A DNA stretch of 64,000 nt from Allokutzneria sp. A3M-2-11 16 (GCF_024213555.1 NZ_JANAVO010000001.1:2666001-2730000), one strand, 5' to 3'; counted from the first letter of the stretch, positions 43,218 through 51,875 are shown. A program made the numbers and translations. Notes: generated from the sequence alone by a model not told the origin.

Positions 43218-44543
43218 ATGACGGACAACACCTCCGGCGCCTCGGGCGGACAGCCTGAGCGCCCGCAGCAGCCGACCGAGGGCAACACCCCGCAGCAGCG
43301 GGGCGTGCCGGAGGCCAACATTCCCTTCCCGGGCTATGGCGGCCAGCCCTACCCGCAGCAGGGCAACGGTCCCCTGACCAACCCGCTCGGCGTCCCGGTG
43401 CAGGGACACCACCCGCAGCAGGTGCTCACCCAACCGAAGCCCAGGTCCGGCCGCGGCAAGCTCGTCGCGGGCGCGCTCGTCTTCGCCCTGCTCGGCGGTG
43501 TCGCGGGCGGGGTCGGCGGTGGCGTGCTCGGCTACAACCTCGCGCTGAGCGGCAGCTCGGTGAACGCGCTCGACGCTGCCCGGCCCGACGCCACCAACGT
43601 GAACAGCCCCGCTCCCGCGGGCACCGTGGAAGCCGTTGCGCAGAAGGTGCTGCCGAGCGTCGTGCAGCTGCAGACCCAGACCGGCTCGGGCTCCGGTGTG
43701 GTGCTGAGCTCCGACGGCATGATCCTCACCAACAACCACGTGGTCGAGGAGGCCGCCGGGGGCGGACAGATCCGGATCCAGTTCAAGGACGGCAGGACCG
43801 CGCCCGCCAAGATCATCGGCGTCGACCCCACCTCCGACCTGGCCGTGGTGCAGGCCGAGGGCGTCTCCGGGCTGACCCCGGTTGAGCTCGGCCGCTCCGG
43901 CAACCTCCGGGTCGGCCAGCAGGTCGTGGCCATCGGCGCCCCGTTCGGCCTGAGCAACACCGTCACCAGCGGCATCGTCAGCGCGTTGCAGCGCCCCGTG
44001 CGCACCGGCAACGAGGCCGGGGACAGCACGGTGATGGACGCGGTGCAGACCGACGCCGCGATCAACCCGGGCAACTCCGGCGGTCCGCTGGTGGACATGA
44101 GCGGCAAGGTCATCGGCATCAACACCGCGATCAAGACGGCCAGCGGTGGCCAGCAGCAGTCCGGCGGCTCCATCGGCCTCGGCTTCGCCATCCCGATCGA
44201 CCAGGCCATGCGCATCGCCAACGAGCTGCGCGCCAACGGCAAGGCCACCCACGCGGTGCTCGGGGTGACGCTCTCGCAGCAGCAGGGCGGATCGCGCTCG
44301 GCGGTGACCAACGGCGCGACCGTCGGCACCGTGGAGGCGAGCTCCGCGGCCGAGGCGGCCGGCATCAAGCAGGGTGACGTGATCACCAAGCTGAACGACC
44401 GGCGGATCAACGACGCGGACTCGCTCATCGCGGCGGTCCGCTCGCACGACCCGAACTCCAAGGTCAAGGTCACCGTCAGCAGCGGTGGCACCGAACGCGA
44501 GGTCGAGCTGACGCTGGGCAGCAGGGTGCTCAGCGGAGGCTGA
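43218..44543 (+). CDS. pepD: Membrane-anchored HtrA-type serine protease with PDZ (PepD-like), 441 aa
   Basis: A Pro/Gln-rich cytosolic tail (~1-75) leads to one membrane helix (~78-105), a trypsin-like domain and a C-terminal PDZ. The catalytic triad is seen as His in 'ILTNNHVVEE', Asp in 'TSDLAVVQA' and Ser in 'NPGNSGGPLVDM'. The PDZ part is 'AVLGVTLSQQ...GDVITKLNDRRI'. It degrades or refolds damaged proteins outside the membrane. The order mprA-mprB-(insert)-pepD-moaB2-mscL resembles mycobacteria. A GTG at 43209 is an alternative start. Confidence 0.9.
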   Translation: MTDNTSGASGGQPERPQQPTEGNTPQQRGVPEANIPFPGYGGQPYPQQGNGPLTNPLGVPVQGHHPQQVLTQPKPRSGRGKLVAGALVFALLGGVAGGVGGGVLGYNLALSGSSVNALDAARPDATNVNSPAPAGTVEAVAQKVLPSVVQLQTQTGSGSGVVLSSDGMILTNNHVVEEAAGGGQIRIQFKDGRTAPAKIIGVDPTSDLAVVQAEGVSGLTPVELGRSGNLRVGQQVVAIGAPFGLSNTVTSGIVSALQRPVRTGNEAGDSTVMDAVQTDAAINPGNSGGPLVDMSGKVIGINTAIKTASGGQQQSGGSIGLGFAIPIDQAMRIANELRANGKATHAVLGVTLSQQQGGSRSAVTNGATVGTVEASSAAEAAGIKQGDVITKLNDRRINDADSLIAAVRSHDPNSKVKVTVSSGGTEREVELTLGSRVLSGG

Positions 44544-44694
44544 CCTCCTCGAAGGGACGCGGGTTCCCGGCCTGCCCTCGGGCCGGGAACCCGCGCTCCG
44601 ATCCGTCTGGCCCCCCGGGAGAGCGCACATGCAGCCGAATCTGATCGCCGAACCGTTCACGCACGCCGTCCCCGAGCCGACTAACGTGATCCGC

Positions 44695-45192
44695 ATGGAA
44701 CGCACCGCGAAGCTCGGCCGTGCCCTCGTCGTGCTCGTCGACGACCGCCTGGCCCACGGGGAGCACGAGGACAACACCGGGCCGCTGGTCACCGAGCTGC
44801 TCGAAGAAGCAGGCTTCATCGTGGACGGCACCGTCGCGGTCGCGGGCGAGATCGTGGAGATCCGCAACGCGCTCAACACCGCGGTGATCGGCGGCGTCGA
44901 CCTAGTGATCACCGTCGGCGGGACCGGTGTGTCCCCGCGCGACGTCACGCCGGACGCCACGGTCGGCGTGCTCGACCGCCCGCTGCCGGGCGTGGCCGAG
45001 GCCCTCCGCGCCTCCGGCCTGGCCGCAGGCGCGGTGGACGCGGGCATCTCCCGCGGTGTCGTCGGTGTCTCCGGCAGCACCCTCGTGGTCAACCTGGCCG
45101 GGTCGCGCTCCTCGGTGCGCGACGGCATGGCCACTCTGACCCCATTGGTACAGCACGTGATCGAGCAGCTCTCCGGCCTCGAAGAGGCGTGA
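44695..45192 (+). CDS. moaB2: MoaB2/MogA-like molybdenum cofactor protein, 165 aa
   Basis: A MoCF-biosynthesis fold: 'DNTGPLVTELLEEAGF', 'LVITVGGTGVSPRDVTPDAT', 'SGSTLVVNLAGS'. I start it at 44695 (MERTAKLGRALVV) because the mycobacterial MoaB2 begins equivalently; a longer frame opens at 44629. MogA-type proteins adenylate molybdopterin; the exact role of MoaB2 is not settled. It follows pepD as in M. tuberculosis. Confidence 0.88.
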   Translation: MERTAKLGRALVVLVDDRLAHGEHEDNTGPLVTELLEEAGFIVDGTVAVAGEIVEIRNALNTAVIGGVDLVITVGGTGVSPRDVTPDATVGVLDRPLPGVAEALRASGLAAGAVDAGISRGVVGVSGSTLVVNLAGSRSSVRDGMATLTPLVQHVIEQLSGLEEA

Positions 45193-45193
45193 C

Positions 45194-45370
45194 GTGACCG
45201 GGGCGGGCGGTGACCCGAAGAAGGACGCCGAGCGACGCAAGAAGCTCGACGAACTCTTCGGCGACGTGCTCCCGGAGACCACCTCCGACGAGCGCGACCC
45301 CGGCGACCGCGCCGACCGCACCGCGGACGCGTGGTACTACGAAAACCGCCCACCCCACCACGACACCTGA
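45194..45370 (+). CDS. Small conserved acidic protein, 58 aa
   Basis: A GTG at 45194, one base after the moaB2 stop, opens 58 codons: 'DPKKDAERRKKLDELFGDVL', then 'TTSDERDPGDR' and an end 'AWYYENRPPHHDT'. The composition is ordered and charged (Lys/Asp/Glu), unlike random GC-rich frames, and the position suggests coupling to moaB2. The function is unknown. The repeat element at 45371 starts directly after its stop. Confidence 0.65.
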   Translation: MTGAGGDPKKDAERRKKLDELFGDVLPETTSDERDPGDRADRTADAWYYENRPPHHDT

Positions 45371-45433
45371 CCCGTTTCGTACTCATAGCCGGATTTGAGA
45401 GCGCTCTTTTTCCCGCTATGAGTACGAAACGGG
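45371..45433. repeat. 63-bp palindromic intergenic element, copy 2
   Basis: Arms identical to copy 1 (CCCGTTTCGTACTCATA at 45371-45387, complement at 45417-45433), with a 29-nt loop sharing GCCGGA, GAGAGCGCTC and TCCCG. It separates the plus-strand stop at 45370 from the minus-strand stop at 45435. Confidence 0.9.
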
Positions 45434-45434
45434 G

Positions 45435-45680
45435 TTACTTCTGCCGACGATCGGGGTCGAGGACGTTTTCGAGGCGGGTGCTGACGTTCTCGATCTTGTC
45501 GTGGTACTTCCCGCGCGTGGCCCTGTCCAGCTTCGAGGCGGCCAGGTCCACGCCGCGCGCCGCGGCTCCGCCCGCCTTCTCCGCGAGCGGGCCCGCCTTC
45601 TCCTTGGCCTGCTCCGCGAGGGGGCCGACCTTGTCCTTCGCCTGGTTGGCGAGTTCCTTGGCCTTGTCCAGGAAACCCAT
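45435..45680 (-). CDS. MT0933-type antitoxin-like protein, 81 aa
   Basis: 'MGFLDKAKELANQAKDKVGP' and repeats of 'LAEQAKEKAGP' give a long amphipathic helix, then 'LDRATRGKYHDKIENVSTRL' at the end. This matches the MT0933_antitox family (Rv0909-like). Many actinomycete members have no toxin next to them, as here, so a stress or membrane-associated role is equally possible. The ATG at 45680 follows GAGG. Confidence 0.82.
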   Translation of the reverse strand: MGFLDKAKELANQAKDKVGPLAEQAKEKAGPLAEKAGGAAARGVDLAASKLDRATRGKYHDKIENVSTRLENVLDPDRRQK

Positions 45681-45760
45681 TGCCTCGTCCCTCCACCGCT
45701 GCGGTGTGCCGTCCGGGTTCCGACGCTACCCAGGCGGGCACACCGCCGCAGGGATCGTGG

Positions 45761-46162
45761 TCAGCGCTGCGAGTTCTGCGCCTGCAGCAGGTCGCGGATC
45801 TCGGTCAGCAGCTCCACGTCGGTCGGCTTCGACGGGCCCGCCTCCTGGCCCCGCTCGCGCCGCTCCTGGAGCTTCTTGATGGGCAGCACCAGGACGAAGT
45901 AGACCACCGCGGCCACGATGACGAAGTTGATCGCCGCGTTGATCACGGAGCCCAGGTCGATGAACGTCGACGGCTTGTCGCCGACGACCTGGAAGCCGAG
46001 CCCCTGCGCCGGGTCCGAGCCGCCGATGGAGTTGATCAACGGCTTGATGATGCCCGCGGTGAACGCCGTGACGATCGCCGTGAAAGCGCTGCCGATGACG
46101 ACGGCGACCGCGAGCTCGACCACGTTGCCGCGCATGATGAAGTCTTTGAAGCCCTTAAGCAC
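45761..46162 (-). CDS. mscL: Large-conductance mechanosensitive channel, 133 aa
   Basis: 'MLKGFKDFIMRGNVVELAVA' and 'VVIGSAFTAIVTAFTAGIIK' form the first helix with its pore-lining glycines; 'INFVIVAAVVYFVLVLPIKK' is the second. It ends with a helical bundle 'TDVELLTEIRDLLQAQ'. It opens as a homopentamer under osmotic downshock. Location after moaB2 repeats the mycobacterial order. Confidence 0.95.
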   Translation of the reverse strand: MLKGFKDFIMRGNVVELAVAVVIGSAFTAIVTAFTAGIIKPLINSIGGSDPAQGLGFQVVGDKPSTFIDLGSVINAAINFVIVAAVVYFVLVLPIKKLQERRERGQEAGPSKPTDVELLTEIRDLLQAQNSQR

Positions 46163-46214
46163 TGCTGCGCCCCTCTTTGGTCCATGTGCCGCTTGGCCCG
46201 CACAGAGTAAACAG

Positions 46215-46844
46215 TCACCTCCGGAGCGTGATGGCCACCGGGCGGGTGAGCGCGGCCGCTGCGACCCTGGTGGCGTCCTCCCTGGTCAGCGCGAGGACGA
46301 CGAGCCGATCCGCGCGGTTGGCGACGCCTCGTCCCTCGTTCTCGCCACGCACCGCGAGCACCGCCGCGTCCTCGGCGAGCACGGTGGACTCCTGGGTGAT
46401 CACGTCCACCCGGCTGCCCGCGCGGAGCAGGTCGGCGACGCCGGGGTCCGCCGGCCGCACGGCCACCGCCGCGGCGTGCACGTCGCCGGTGAGCAAGCCG
46501 TTCAGCTCCGGTCCGGCCAGCCGCAGATCGGTCAGCGGCTCACCGCGTCGCGCCGCGCCCACGAGTAATCGTCCGGAGACCGCCGCGGCTGCGGGGAGCG
46601 CGCCGTCCGGCACCGAGTCCGTGGCGAAGGCGTGTGTGCGCACGTCCGCGGAGTTCAGGACCGCGCCGGGGGCGAGGTCCCGGGCCGCGACGAGGACGTG
46701 CACGCTCTCCGCCGGTGGCGCACAGGCCAGGAATGCCGCCAGGGCAACGAGAATCGCCGTCAGCAGTCTCCGCAGGACCACGGCTCGGCCGCGCAGCAGC
46801 CGTCCTATCCGGTCGCGGGGCAGCGGCGCCAGTGTCCCGCCCAT
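46215..46844 (-). CDS. SAF-domain (CpaB/RcpC-like) exported protein, 209 aa
   Basis: A basic N-terminus and one membrane helix (~23-43, 'RLLTAILVALAAFLACAPP') precede a SAF domain: 'VLVAARDLAPGAVLNSADVR' and 'SGRLLVGAARRGEPLTDLRL'. A C-terminal RcpC-like part follows ('LRAGSRVDVITQESTVLAEDA'). Relatives assemble Flp/Tad pili, but no pilus genes are near. The gene commonly lies between mscL and the FmdB-type gene in this order group, so its role is unclear. Confidence 0.82.
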   Translation of the reverse strand: MGGTLAPLPRDRIGRLLRGRAVVLRRLLTAILVALAAFLACAPPAESVHVLVAARDLAPGAVLNSADVRTHAFATDSVPDGALPAAAAVSGRLLVGAARRGEPLTDLRLAGPELNGLLTGDVHAAAVAVRPADPGVADLLRAGSRVDVITQESTVLAEDAAVLAVRGENEGRGVANRADRLVVLALTREDATRVAAAALTRPVAITLRR

Positions 46845-46972
46845 CGAGCCTCCCGAAGTCGTTGTGGATCAGCGACTTCGACGTTAGGAGGTGACGGGCG
46901 TCCGGCCGGGGCCTGTGGGCGAAGTTGTGGACAACCGGTGCCGTTGTGGATAACTACCGGTATCAGGTGGGG

Positions 46973-47302
46973 TCAGGACGCCGCCGCGGCCTTGGCCGTC
47001 GTACTCGTGGTCGAAGATGAGGACGTCGACTTCGACGCATCCGAAGTCGACGAGGTCTTCGGCTTGCTGTCCGAAGAGGACGAAGAGGACGAATCAGAGG
47101 AGGCGCCCACCGCGGAGCTGCTGCCGGACCGGCTGTCGGTGCGGTAGAAGCCGCTCCCCTTGAAGACGATGCCCACGGAGCCGAACAGCTTGCGGAGCTT
47201 GCCCGAGCACTCCGGGCACTCGGTGAGCGCGTTGTCGCTGAACGACTGGAACGCCTCGAAACGGTGCTCACACTCGGTGCAGGCGTACTGGTAGGTCGGC
47301 AC
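46973..47302 (-). CDS. FmdB-type zinc-ribbon protein with Ser-rich tail (Rv0991c/Ruc-like), 109 aa
   Basis: 'MPTYQYACTECEHRFEAFQS' and 'LTECPECSGKLRKLFGSVGI' hold two CxxC pairs for zinc, followed by 'FKGSGFYRTDSRS'. From ~58 on the chain is almost only Ser/Thr/Asp/Lys/Ala and disordered. The mycobacterial Rv0991c is described as a redox-regulated chaperone; the same zinc ribbon plus disordered tail is present here. Oxidation of the cysteines would release zinc and activate it (by analogy). Confidence 0.85.
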   Translation of the reverse strand: MPTYQYACTECEHRFEAFQSFSDNALTECPECSGKLRKLFGSVGIVFKGSGFYRTDSRSGSSSAVGASSDSSSSSSSDSKPKTSSTSDASKSTSSSSTTSTTAKAAAAS

Positions 47303-47399
47303 GACGTCCCTCCGCGAACTGTCGTCATTGGCACTCAGCGGTGACGAGTGCTAATGACGATGATGCGCCACGCCTGGCCTGGAGCGCAAACACCCCGGG

Positions 47400-47984
47400 T
47401 CAGAGAGTCCTCACGGAAGCGTGGGGGACCAGCACCGCGGTCATCCGGATGTCGTGTTCCTCACCCGGCAGCTCGTCCACGAACTCCTCCGGGTGCACGA
47501 CCGCGACCAGCGGCACACCGGGCCGGACGAGTGGTAGGGAGCGGTCGTAGTGCCCGGCCCCGCGCCCGAGCCGGACGCCGCGCCGGTCCACGGCCAGTGC
47601 GGGGATCAGCACCGCGTCCGCTTCGCCCACCGCCGACGGGTCCAGGCGAGGGCCAGGCGGTTCGAGCAGCCCGTACCTGGCGGGCAGCAGCTTCCCCGTG
47701 TGCTCGGACCACGCGAGGGGGCTCCTGCCGGTCACCACGGGCAGCAGCACACGACAGCCAGCATCGAGAAGGGAGGACAACAACGCAGGTGAACCCGGCT
47801 CCGCGCCGATCGGGACGTAGGCGCAGACGGTTCCGCCGGAGTAGTCGGCCGCCCACTCACCGAGGGTCTCGGCCAGCGCCTCCGCGCGTTCCGCGAGCAC
47901 CCGCTCGGGCAGCGCGCCCCGGCCGTGCAACAGCCGCGTGCGCCACGCCTTCTTCGTCTGCCGGACGAGATCTTCGGAAGCCAC
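47400..47984 (-). CDS. 5-formyltetrahydrofolate cyclo-ligase, 194 aa
   Basis: 'DLVRQTKKAWRTRLLHGRGA' near the start, 'CAYVPIGAEPGSP', 'LLPARYGLLEPPG', and the ATP-site 'VRLGRGAGHYDRSLP' are family marks. It converts 5-formyl-THF to methenyl-THF with ATP. I start it at GTG 47984, without a visible ribosome binding site; its promoter must overlap that of galU, which diverges 38 bases away. The gene pair matches Rv0992c/Rv0993. Confidence 0.9.
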   Translation of the reverse strand: MASEDLVRQTKKAWRTRLLHGRGALPERVLAERAEALAETLGEWAADYSGGTVCAYVPIGAEPGSPALLSSLLDAGCRVLLPVVTGRSPLAWSEHTGKLLPARYGLLEPPGPRLDPSAVGEADAVLIPALAVDRRGVRLGRGAGHYDRSLPLVRPGVPLVAVVHPEEFVDELPGEEHDIRMTAVLVPHASVRTL

Positions 47985-48021
47985 GAAAAGTGAGCTTAGG
48001 CACGCCGGATAGGCTCGGACC

Positions 48022-48912
48022 ATGAGCTCGTCGAGCGCCTTCCGCACCGCAATCGTGCCCGCAGCCGGTCTCGGCACCCGGTTCCTGCCGACCACGAAGT
48101 CCGTGCCCAAGGAACTGCTGCCCGTTGTCGACCGGCCCGCCATCGAACTGGTCGCCGAGGAGGCGGCCGAGGCGGGCGCGAGCAAACTGGTGATCGTCAC
48201 CTCGCCGGACAAGGCGTCGGTCGTCGAGCATTTCCGGCCCGCGCCGGAGCTGGAGGCGACGCTGGAGAAGCGCGGCAAGACCGAGCTGCTGGAGAAGGTC
48301 CGCCGCGCGCCGGGCCTGCTCGACGTCGAGGTCGCGATCCAGGAGCAGGCGCTCGGGCTCGGGCACGCGGTCGCCTGCGCCGAGCCGAACCTGACCGGCG
48401 AGGACGAGGCCGTCGCGGTGCTGCTGCCGGACGACCTGATCCTGCCCAACGGCGCGCTGAACGCGATGTCCGCGGTGCGCGAGCGCTTCGGCGGCAGCGT
48501 GCTGCTGGCCATCGAGGTCCCGCGCGAGGCGGTCTCGGCGTACGGCGTGTTCGACGTGGACGACACCGACGAGCCGGACGTGAAGCGGCTCAAGGGCATG
48601 GTGGAGAAGCCCGCGGTTGAGGACGCCCCGTCCAACCTGATCGCGCCCGGCCGCTACCTGCTGGACCGCGCGATCTTCGACGCGCTGAAGCGGATCACGC
48701 CGGGTGCCGGTGGCGAGCTGCAGCTCACCGACGCCATCGCGCTGCTGATCGCCGAGGGGCACCCCGTGCACGTCGTCGTGCACCGCGGCGACCGGCACGA
48801 CCTGGGCAACCCCGGGGGCTTCCTCAAGGCCGCGGTCGACTTCGCCCTGAAAGATCCCGCGTATGGGCCCGGCCTGTTGCAGTGGCTCCGTGGGCGCGTT
48901 GCCGCATCCTAG
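48022..48912 (+). CDS. galU: UTP-glucose-1-phosphate uridylyltransferase, 296 aa
   Basis: The nucleotidyltransferase start 'AIVPAAGLGTRFLPTTKSVP' with 'KELLPVVDRPAIE', then 'LVIVTSPDKASVVEHF', 'VLLPDDLILP' and 'GRYLLDRAIFDAL'. It makes UDP-glucose for cell-wall sugars, glycogen and trehalose. It is the first gene of a unit with glp and rimJ. Confidence 0.94.
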   Translation: MSSSSAFRTAIVPAAGLGTRFLPTTKSVPKELLPVVDRPAIELVAEEAAEAGASKLVIVTSPDKASVVEHFRPAPELEATLEKRGKTELLEKVRRAPGLLDVEVAIQEQALGLGHAVACAEPNLTGEDEAVAVLLPDDLILPNGALNAMSAVRERFGGSVLLAIEVPREAVSAYGVFDVDDTDEPDVKRLKGMVEKPAVEDAPSNLIAPGRYLLDRAIFDALKRITPGAGGELQLTDAIALLIAEGHPVHVVVHRGDRHDLGNPGGFLKAAVDFALKDPAYGPGLLQWLRGRVAAS

Positions 48913-48918
48913 GAAGTT

Positions 48919-50142
48919 ATGAGGTCCGTAGACGAGCAGCTGGCCCGCGTCCTCCGCGCCGCGGTGCAGCCGTCCCCAGTGCGGGTGGCCATCTCCGAGG
49001 CGCAGGGCCTGCTGTGCGCCGAGGAGGTCGTGGCGGAGCGGGCGCTGCCCGGCTTCGACCAGGCGGCCGTTGACGGCTACGCGGTGCGCAGCGTCGACGT
49101 GCAGCAGGCGGGCACCGAGCCCGTCGTGCTGCCCGTTGTCGGCGAGATCCAGGCCGGTTCCCGCCAGCCCAGCCGCCTGCAGCCCGGTCAGGCGGTGCGG
49201 GTGGCGACCGGCGCCCCGCTGCCGACGCTGGCCGACGCGGTCGTGCCGCTCGCCTACACCGACGAGCACCCGGCCAGGGTCTCCGTGCAGCGCCCGGTGC
49301 CCTCGGCCGCGTTCGTCCGCCGCACCGGCGAGGACGTGCAGACCGGCGACGTGGCCGTGCGGATGGGCTCGGCGATCGGTGCCGCCCAGGTCGGCCTGCT
49401 CGCCGCGGTCGGCCGCAACAAGGTCCTGGTGCACCCCCGGCCGCGGGTGTCGATCATCTCCATCGGCGAGGAGCTGGTGGACATCGACCGCACCCCGGGG
49501 CCGGGGCAGGTCTACGACGTCAACTCCTACGCCCTGGCCGCCGCGGCCAGGGACGCGGGCGCCGAGGTCAGCCGGGTCGGCGTGGTCACGACCGAACCGT
49601 CCCGGTTCGCCGAGATCGTCGAGGGGCGGCTGCTGATCTCCGAGATCGTGGTGATCGCGGGCGCGATCGGCGGCAACGGCGGCGAGGAGGTCACCGGCGC
49701 GCTGACCGACCTGGGCGAGCTGGACGAGACCCGGGTGGCGATGCACCCCGGCTCGGTGCAGGGCTTCGGCAGGCTCGGCCCGGACGAGGTGCCCACCTTC
49801 CTGCTGCCGAGCAACCCGATCAGCGCCCTGGTGATCTTCGAGGTGCTGATCCGGCCGCTGATCCGCACCGCGCTCGGCAAGCGCAACCCGCAGCGCCGCC
49901 GGGTCAGCGCGCGCCTGGTCTCCCCGGTGACCTCCACCAAGGGGCGCAAGGGATTCCTGCGCGGGCAGCTGATGCGCGACACCGAGACCAACGAGTACCT
50001 GGTGCAGCCGCTGGGCACCTCCGGCTCGCACCTGCTCGCCTCGCTGGCGGAGGCGAACTGCCTGATCCTGCTGGACGAGGACACCACCGACGTCCTGGTC
50101 GGGGAAGAGGTGGCGGTGAGCTTCCTGGCGCAGCGTGGCTGA
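48919..50142 (+). CDS. glp: Gephyrin-like molybdotransferase Glp (MoeA family), 407 aa
   Basis: A full MoeA fold: 'LPGFDQAAVDGYAVRS', 'GEIQAGSRQPSRLQPGQAVR', 'VATGAPLPTLADAVVP', the MPT-binding region 'IISIGEELVDIDRTPGPGQV', 'PGSVQGFGRLG' and 'TFLLPSNPISALVIFEVLI'. Next to rimJ and a GlpR-type membrane gene it corresponds to the actinobacterial Glp, which binds FtsZ and its receptor GlpR in cell division besides any cofactor role. It starts 6 bases after galU. Confidence 0.9.
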   Translation: MRSVDEQLARVLRAAVQPSPVRVAISEAQGLLCAEEVVAERALPGFDQAAVDGYAVRSVDVQQAGTEPVVLPVVGEIQAGSRQPSRLQPGQAVRVATGAPLPTLADAVVPLAYTDEHPARVSVQRPVPSAAFVRRTGEDVQTGDVAVRMGSAIGAAQVGLLAAVGRNKVLVHPRPRVSIISIGEELVDIDRTPGPGQVYDVNSYALAAAARDAGAEVSRVGVVTTEPSRFAEIVEGRLLISEIVVIAGAIGGNGGEEVTGALTDLGELDETRVAMHPGSVQGFGRLGPDEVPTFLLPSNPISALVIFEVLIRPLIRTALGKRNPQRRRVSARLVSPVTSTKGRKGFLRGQLMRDTETNEYLVQPLGTSGSHLLASLAEANCLILLDEDTTDVLVGEEVAVSFLAQRG

Positions 50143-50794
50143 CCTCCGGCCGCCCGAGGGACGCCACCCCGGCTGGCCGGCCCGGCTGGGCCCGCTGGTC
50201 GTCGCCGGGGGCACCCTCGAACTGCGCCCGCCGCGCCTGCGCGACGCGAGCGCGTGGAGCTCCACCCGCCTGCGCGACCGCGGCCACCTGGAGCGCTGGG
50301 AGCCCAGCTCGTACGGGCAGGGCTGGGACGAGCGCAACTCGCTGCTGGCCTGGCCGCCGCAGTGGGCGGCGCTGCGGTCGCTGGCCAGACGCGGCCTCGC
50401 CCTGCCCTTCATGATCATCGTCGACGGGCGGCTCGCCGGGCAGGTCACCGTCGGCAACATCCAGCGCGGCGCGCTGCGCTCCGGCTGGATCGGCTACTGG
50501 GTGGCGAGCGAGCTGACCAGGGGCGGAGTGGCCACCGCCGCCGTCGCGCTGCTGGTCGACCACAGCCTGGGGCCCGCCGGGCTGCACCGGCTGGAGGCGA
50601 CCGTGCGGCCGGAGAACGAGCCCAGCCTCCGCGTGCTGGACAAGCTCGGGTTCCGCCGTGAAGGGCTCTACGAGCGCTACCTCGACGTCGGCGGGGTCTG
50701 GCGCGACCACCTCAGCCTCGCGTTCACGGAGGAAGAGGTCGGGGCGGGCGCGGTGGCCCGGCTGGTGCGGCGTGGGCTGGCTCGCATTCCCTGA
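50135..50794 (+). CDS. rimJ: RimJ-type GNAT N-acetyltransferase, 219 aa
   Basis: 'GGTLELRPPRLRDASAWS' type start, 'WEPSSYGQGWDE', 'DGRLAGQVTVGNIQRGALRS', 'IGYWVASELTRGGVATAAVA' (acetyl-CoA loop) and 'LEATVRPENEPSLRVLDKLG'. It acetylates an alpha-amino group of a ribosomal or other protein. It overlaps the end of glp by 8 bases. Confidence 0.9.
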   Translation: MADLRPPEGRHPGWPARLGPLVVAGGTLELRPPRLRDASAWSSTRLRDRGHLERWEPSSYGQGWDERNSLLAWPPQWAALRSLARRGLALPFMIIVDGRLAGQVTVGNIQRGALRSGWIGYWVASELTRGGVATAAVALLVDHSLGPAGLHRLEATVRPENEPSLRVLDKLGFRREGLYERYLDVGGVWRDHLSLAFTEEEVGAGAVARLVRRGLARIP

Positions 50795-50944
50795 TTCCGC
50801 CGGAATTCTCCCCCCGTTCGGGTAATGATCGACATACCCCGGGAGTATTGACCGGCGGCGTGGCTCCGACACAGGTGTGACTGGTGTGACTAACGTGGCG
50901 TTCACGTATGAATGTCGGGTGTGGTGTGGGGGAGGTGGACAGGC

Positions 50945-51742
50945 GTGCCCAGTTCGTTGATCTTCGCCGCTCTCGCGGCAGCCTGGCTCGTCGTTCTCGT
51001 ACCCATGGTGGCGCGGCGCCGAAAGCCGGTCGCCAGAACAGCCGACTCTGCGCTCACGGGCAGAGTCGTCCGGCGCGGCGGTGAACGCACCGCGCGCGGG
51101 GCACAGCTTCCGGAGGAGAACGCGCAGGAGGTGTTCGCCATGCCCGGACGACGGGCACCGGAGCCCGCCGAGGACTCCGAGGACCACGACAGCTACTCCG
51201 ACCACTACGCCGAGGACTACGGCGACGAGTCGATCAACCGCCGCGCCCGCCGCCGCTACCGGCCGGGCCGAGGCGGCTTCGACCCCGAGCTCGCCGCCAT
51301 GGTCGCGCGCGCCAAGTACCAGTTCCGGCAGCGCGTCGTCCTCGGCATGCTGCTGCTCGCCCTCGCCACCGGCCTCCTCGCGGGCTTCGCGATGCCGATG
51401 CTGTGGTGGGCGCACGGCGCGACCGATCTGATCCTCGTCGCCTACCTGACCTACCTCCGGCGTCAGGTGCGCATCGAAGAGGAGATCCGCAGCCGCAGGC
51501 TGGCCCGCATGCGCGGCGCCGACGAGGACGACGAGATCGTCAGCGAGCAGGACCAGGTCGACGAGGACGACGACGTGGAGACCTACGAGGTGCCCGCCCC
51601 CAAGGCGGTCACCAAGCCCGCGGGCACCCGCTGCTCCTCCCGTCCCAGCGCCGAGATGATCGACCTCGACGACGAGGACCCGACCTTCGAACACCTGGAC
51701 CCACCTGCGCAAATGACGTACCGGCGGGCCTCGGGCGAGTGA
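50945..51742 (+). CDS. sepX: Divisome membrane protein SepX/GlpR, 265 aa
   Basis: An N-terminal membrane helix ('SLIFAALAAAWLVVLVPMVA') starts right after GTG 50945. A cytosolic Arg/Asp-rich loop of ~100 residues follows, then two helices ('VLGMLLLALATGLLAGFAMP', 'DLILVAYLTYLRRQ') and a long acidic tail. This layout and the position after glp-rimJ match SepX/GlpR, the receptor of Glp at division sites (Rv0996 in mycobacteria). The ribosome binding site (GGGGGAGG) is strong. Confidence 0.85.
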   Translation: MPSSLIFAALAAAWLVVLVPMVARRRKPVARTADSALTGRVVRRGGERTARGAQLPEENAQEVFAMPGRRAPEPAEDSEDHDSYSDHYAEDYGDESINRRARRRYRPGRGGFDPELAAMVARAKYQFRQRVVLGMLLLALATGLLAGFAMPMLWWAHGATDLILVAYLTYLRRQVRIEEEIRSRRLARMRGADEDDEIVSEQDQVDEDDDVETYEVPAPKAVTKPAGTRCSSRPSAEMIDLDDEDPTFEHLDPPAQMTYRRASGE

Positions 51743-51802
51743 GTGTGGGGGGTGCGCGAAGCACCCCCCAACTACTGTTATGCTTCCCCCACAACAGAAC
51801 AC

Positions 51803-51875
51803 GGGGCTGTAGCGCAGTTGGTAGCGCGTCTCGTTCGCATCGAGAAGGTCAGGGGTTCGATTCCCCTCAGCTCCA
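51803..51875 (+). tRNA. tRNA-Ala (anticodon CGC)
   Basis: A 73-nt cloverleaf: acceptor GGGGCTG/CAGCTCC, D-arm 'TAGCGCAGTTGGTAGCGC', anticodon stem TCTCG/CGAGA with loop TTCGCAT (CGC, reads GCG), and T-arm 'AGGGGTTCGATTCCCCT'. CCA is not encoded. Confidence 0.95.

Noticed and set aside
43191-45386. 731-codon minus-strand open frame opposite pepD and moaB2
   Set aside because: Shadow frame; its ATG even lies in the right arm of the 63-bp repeat.
47857-50460. 867-codon minus-strand open frame opposite galU, glp and rimJ
   Set aside because: Antisense of conserved genes; His/Arg/Gln-rich with no domain.
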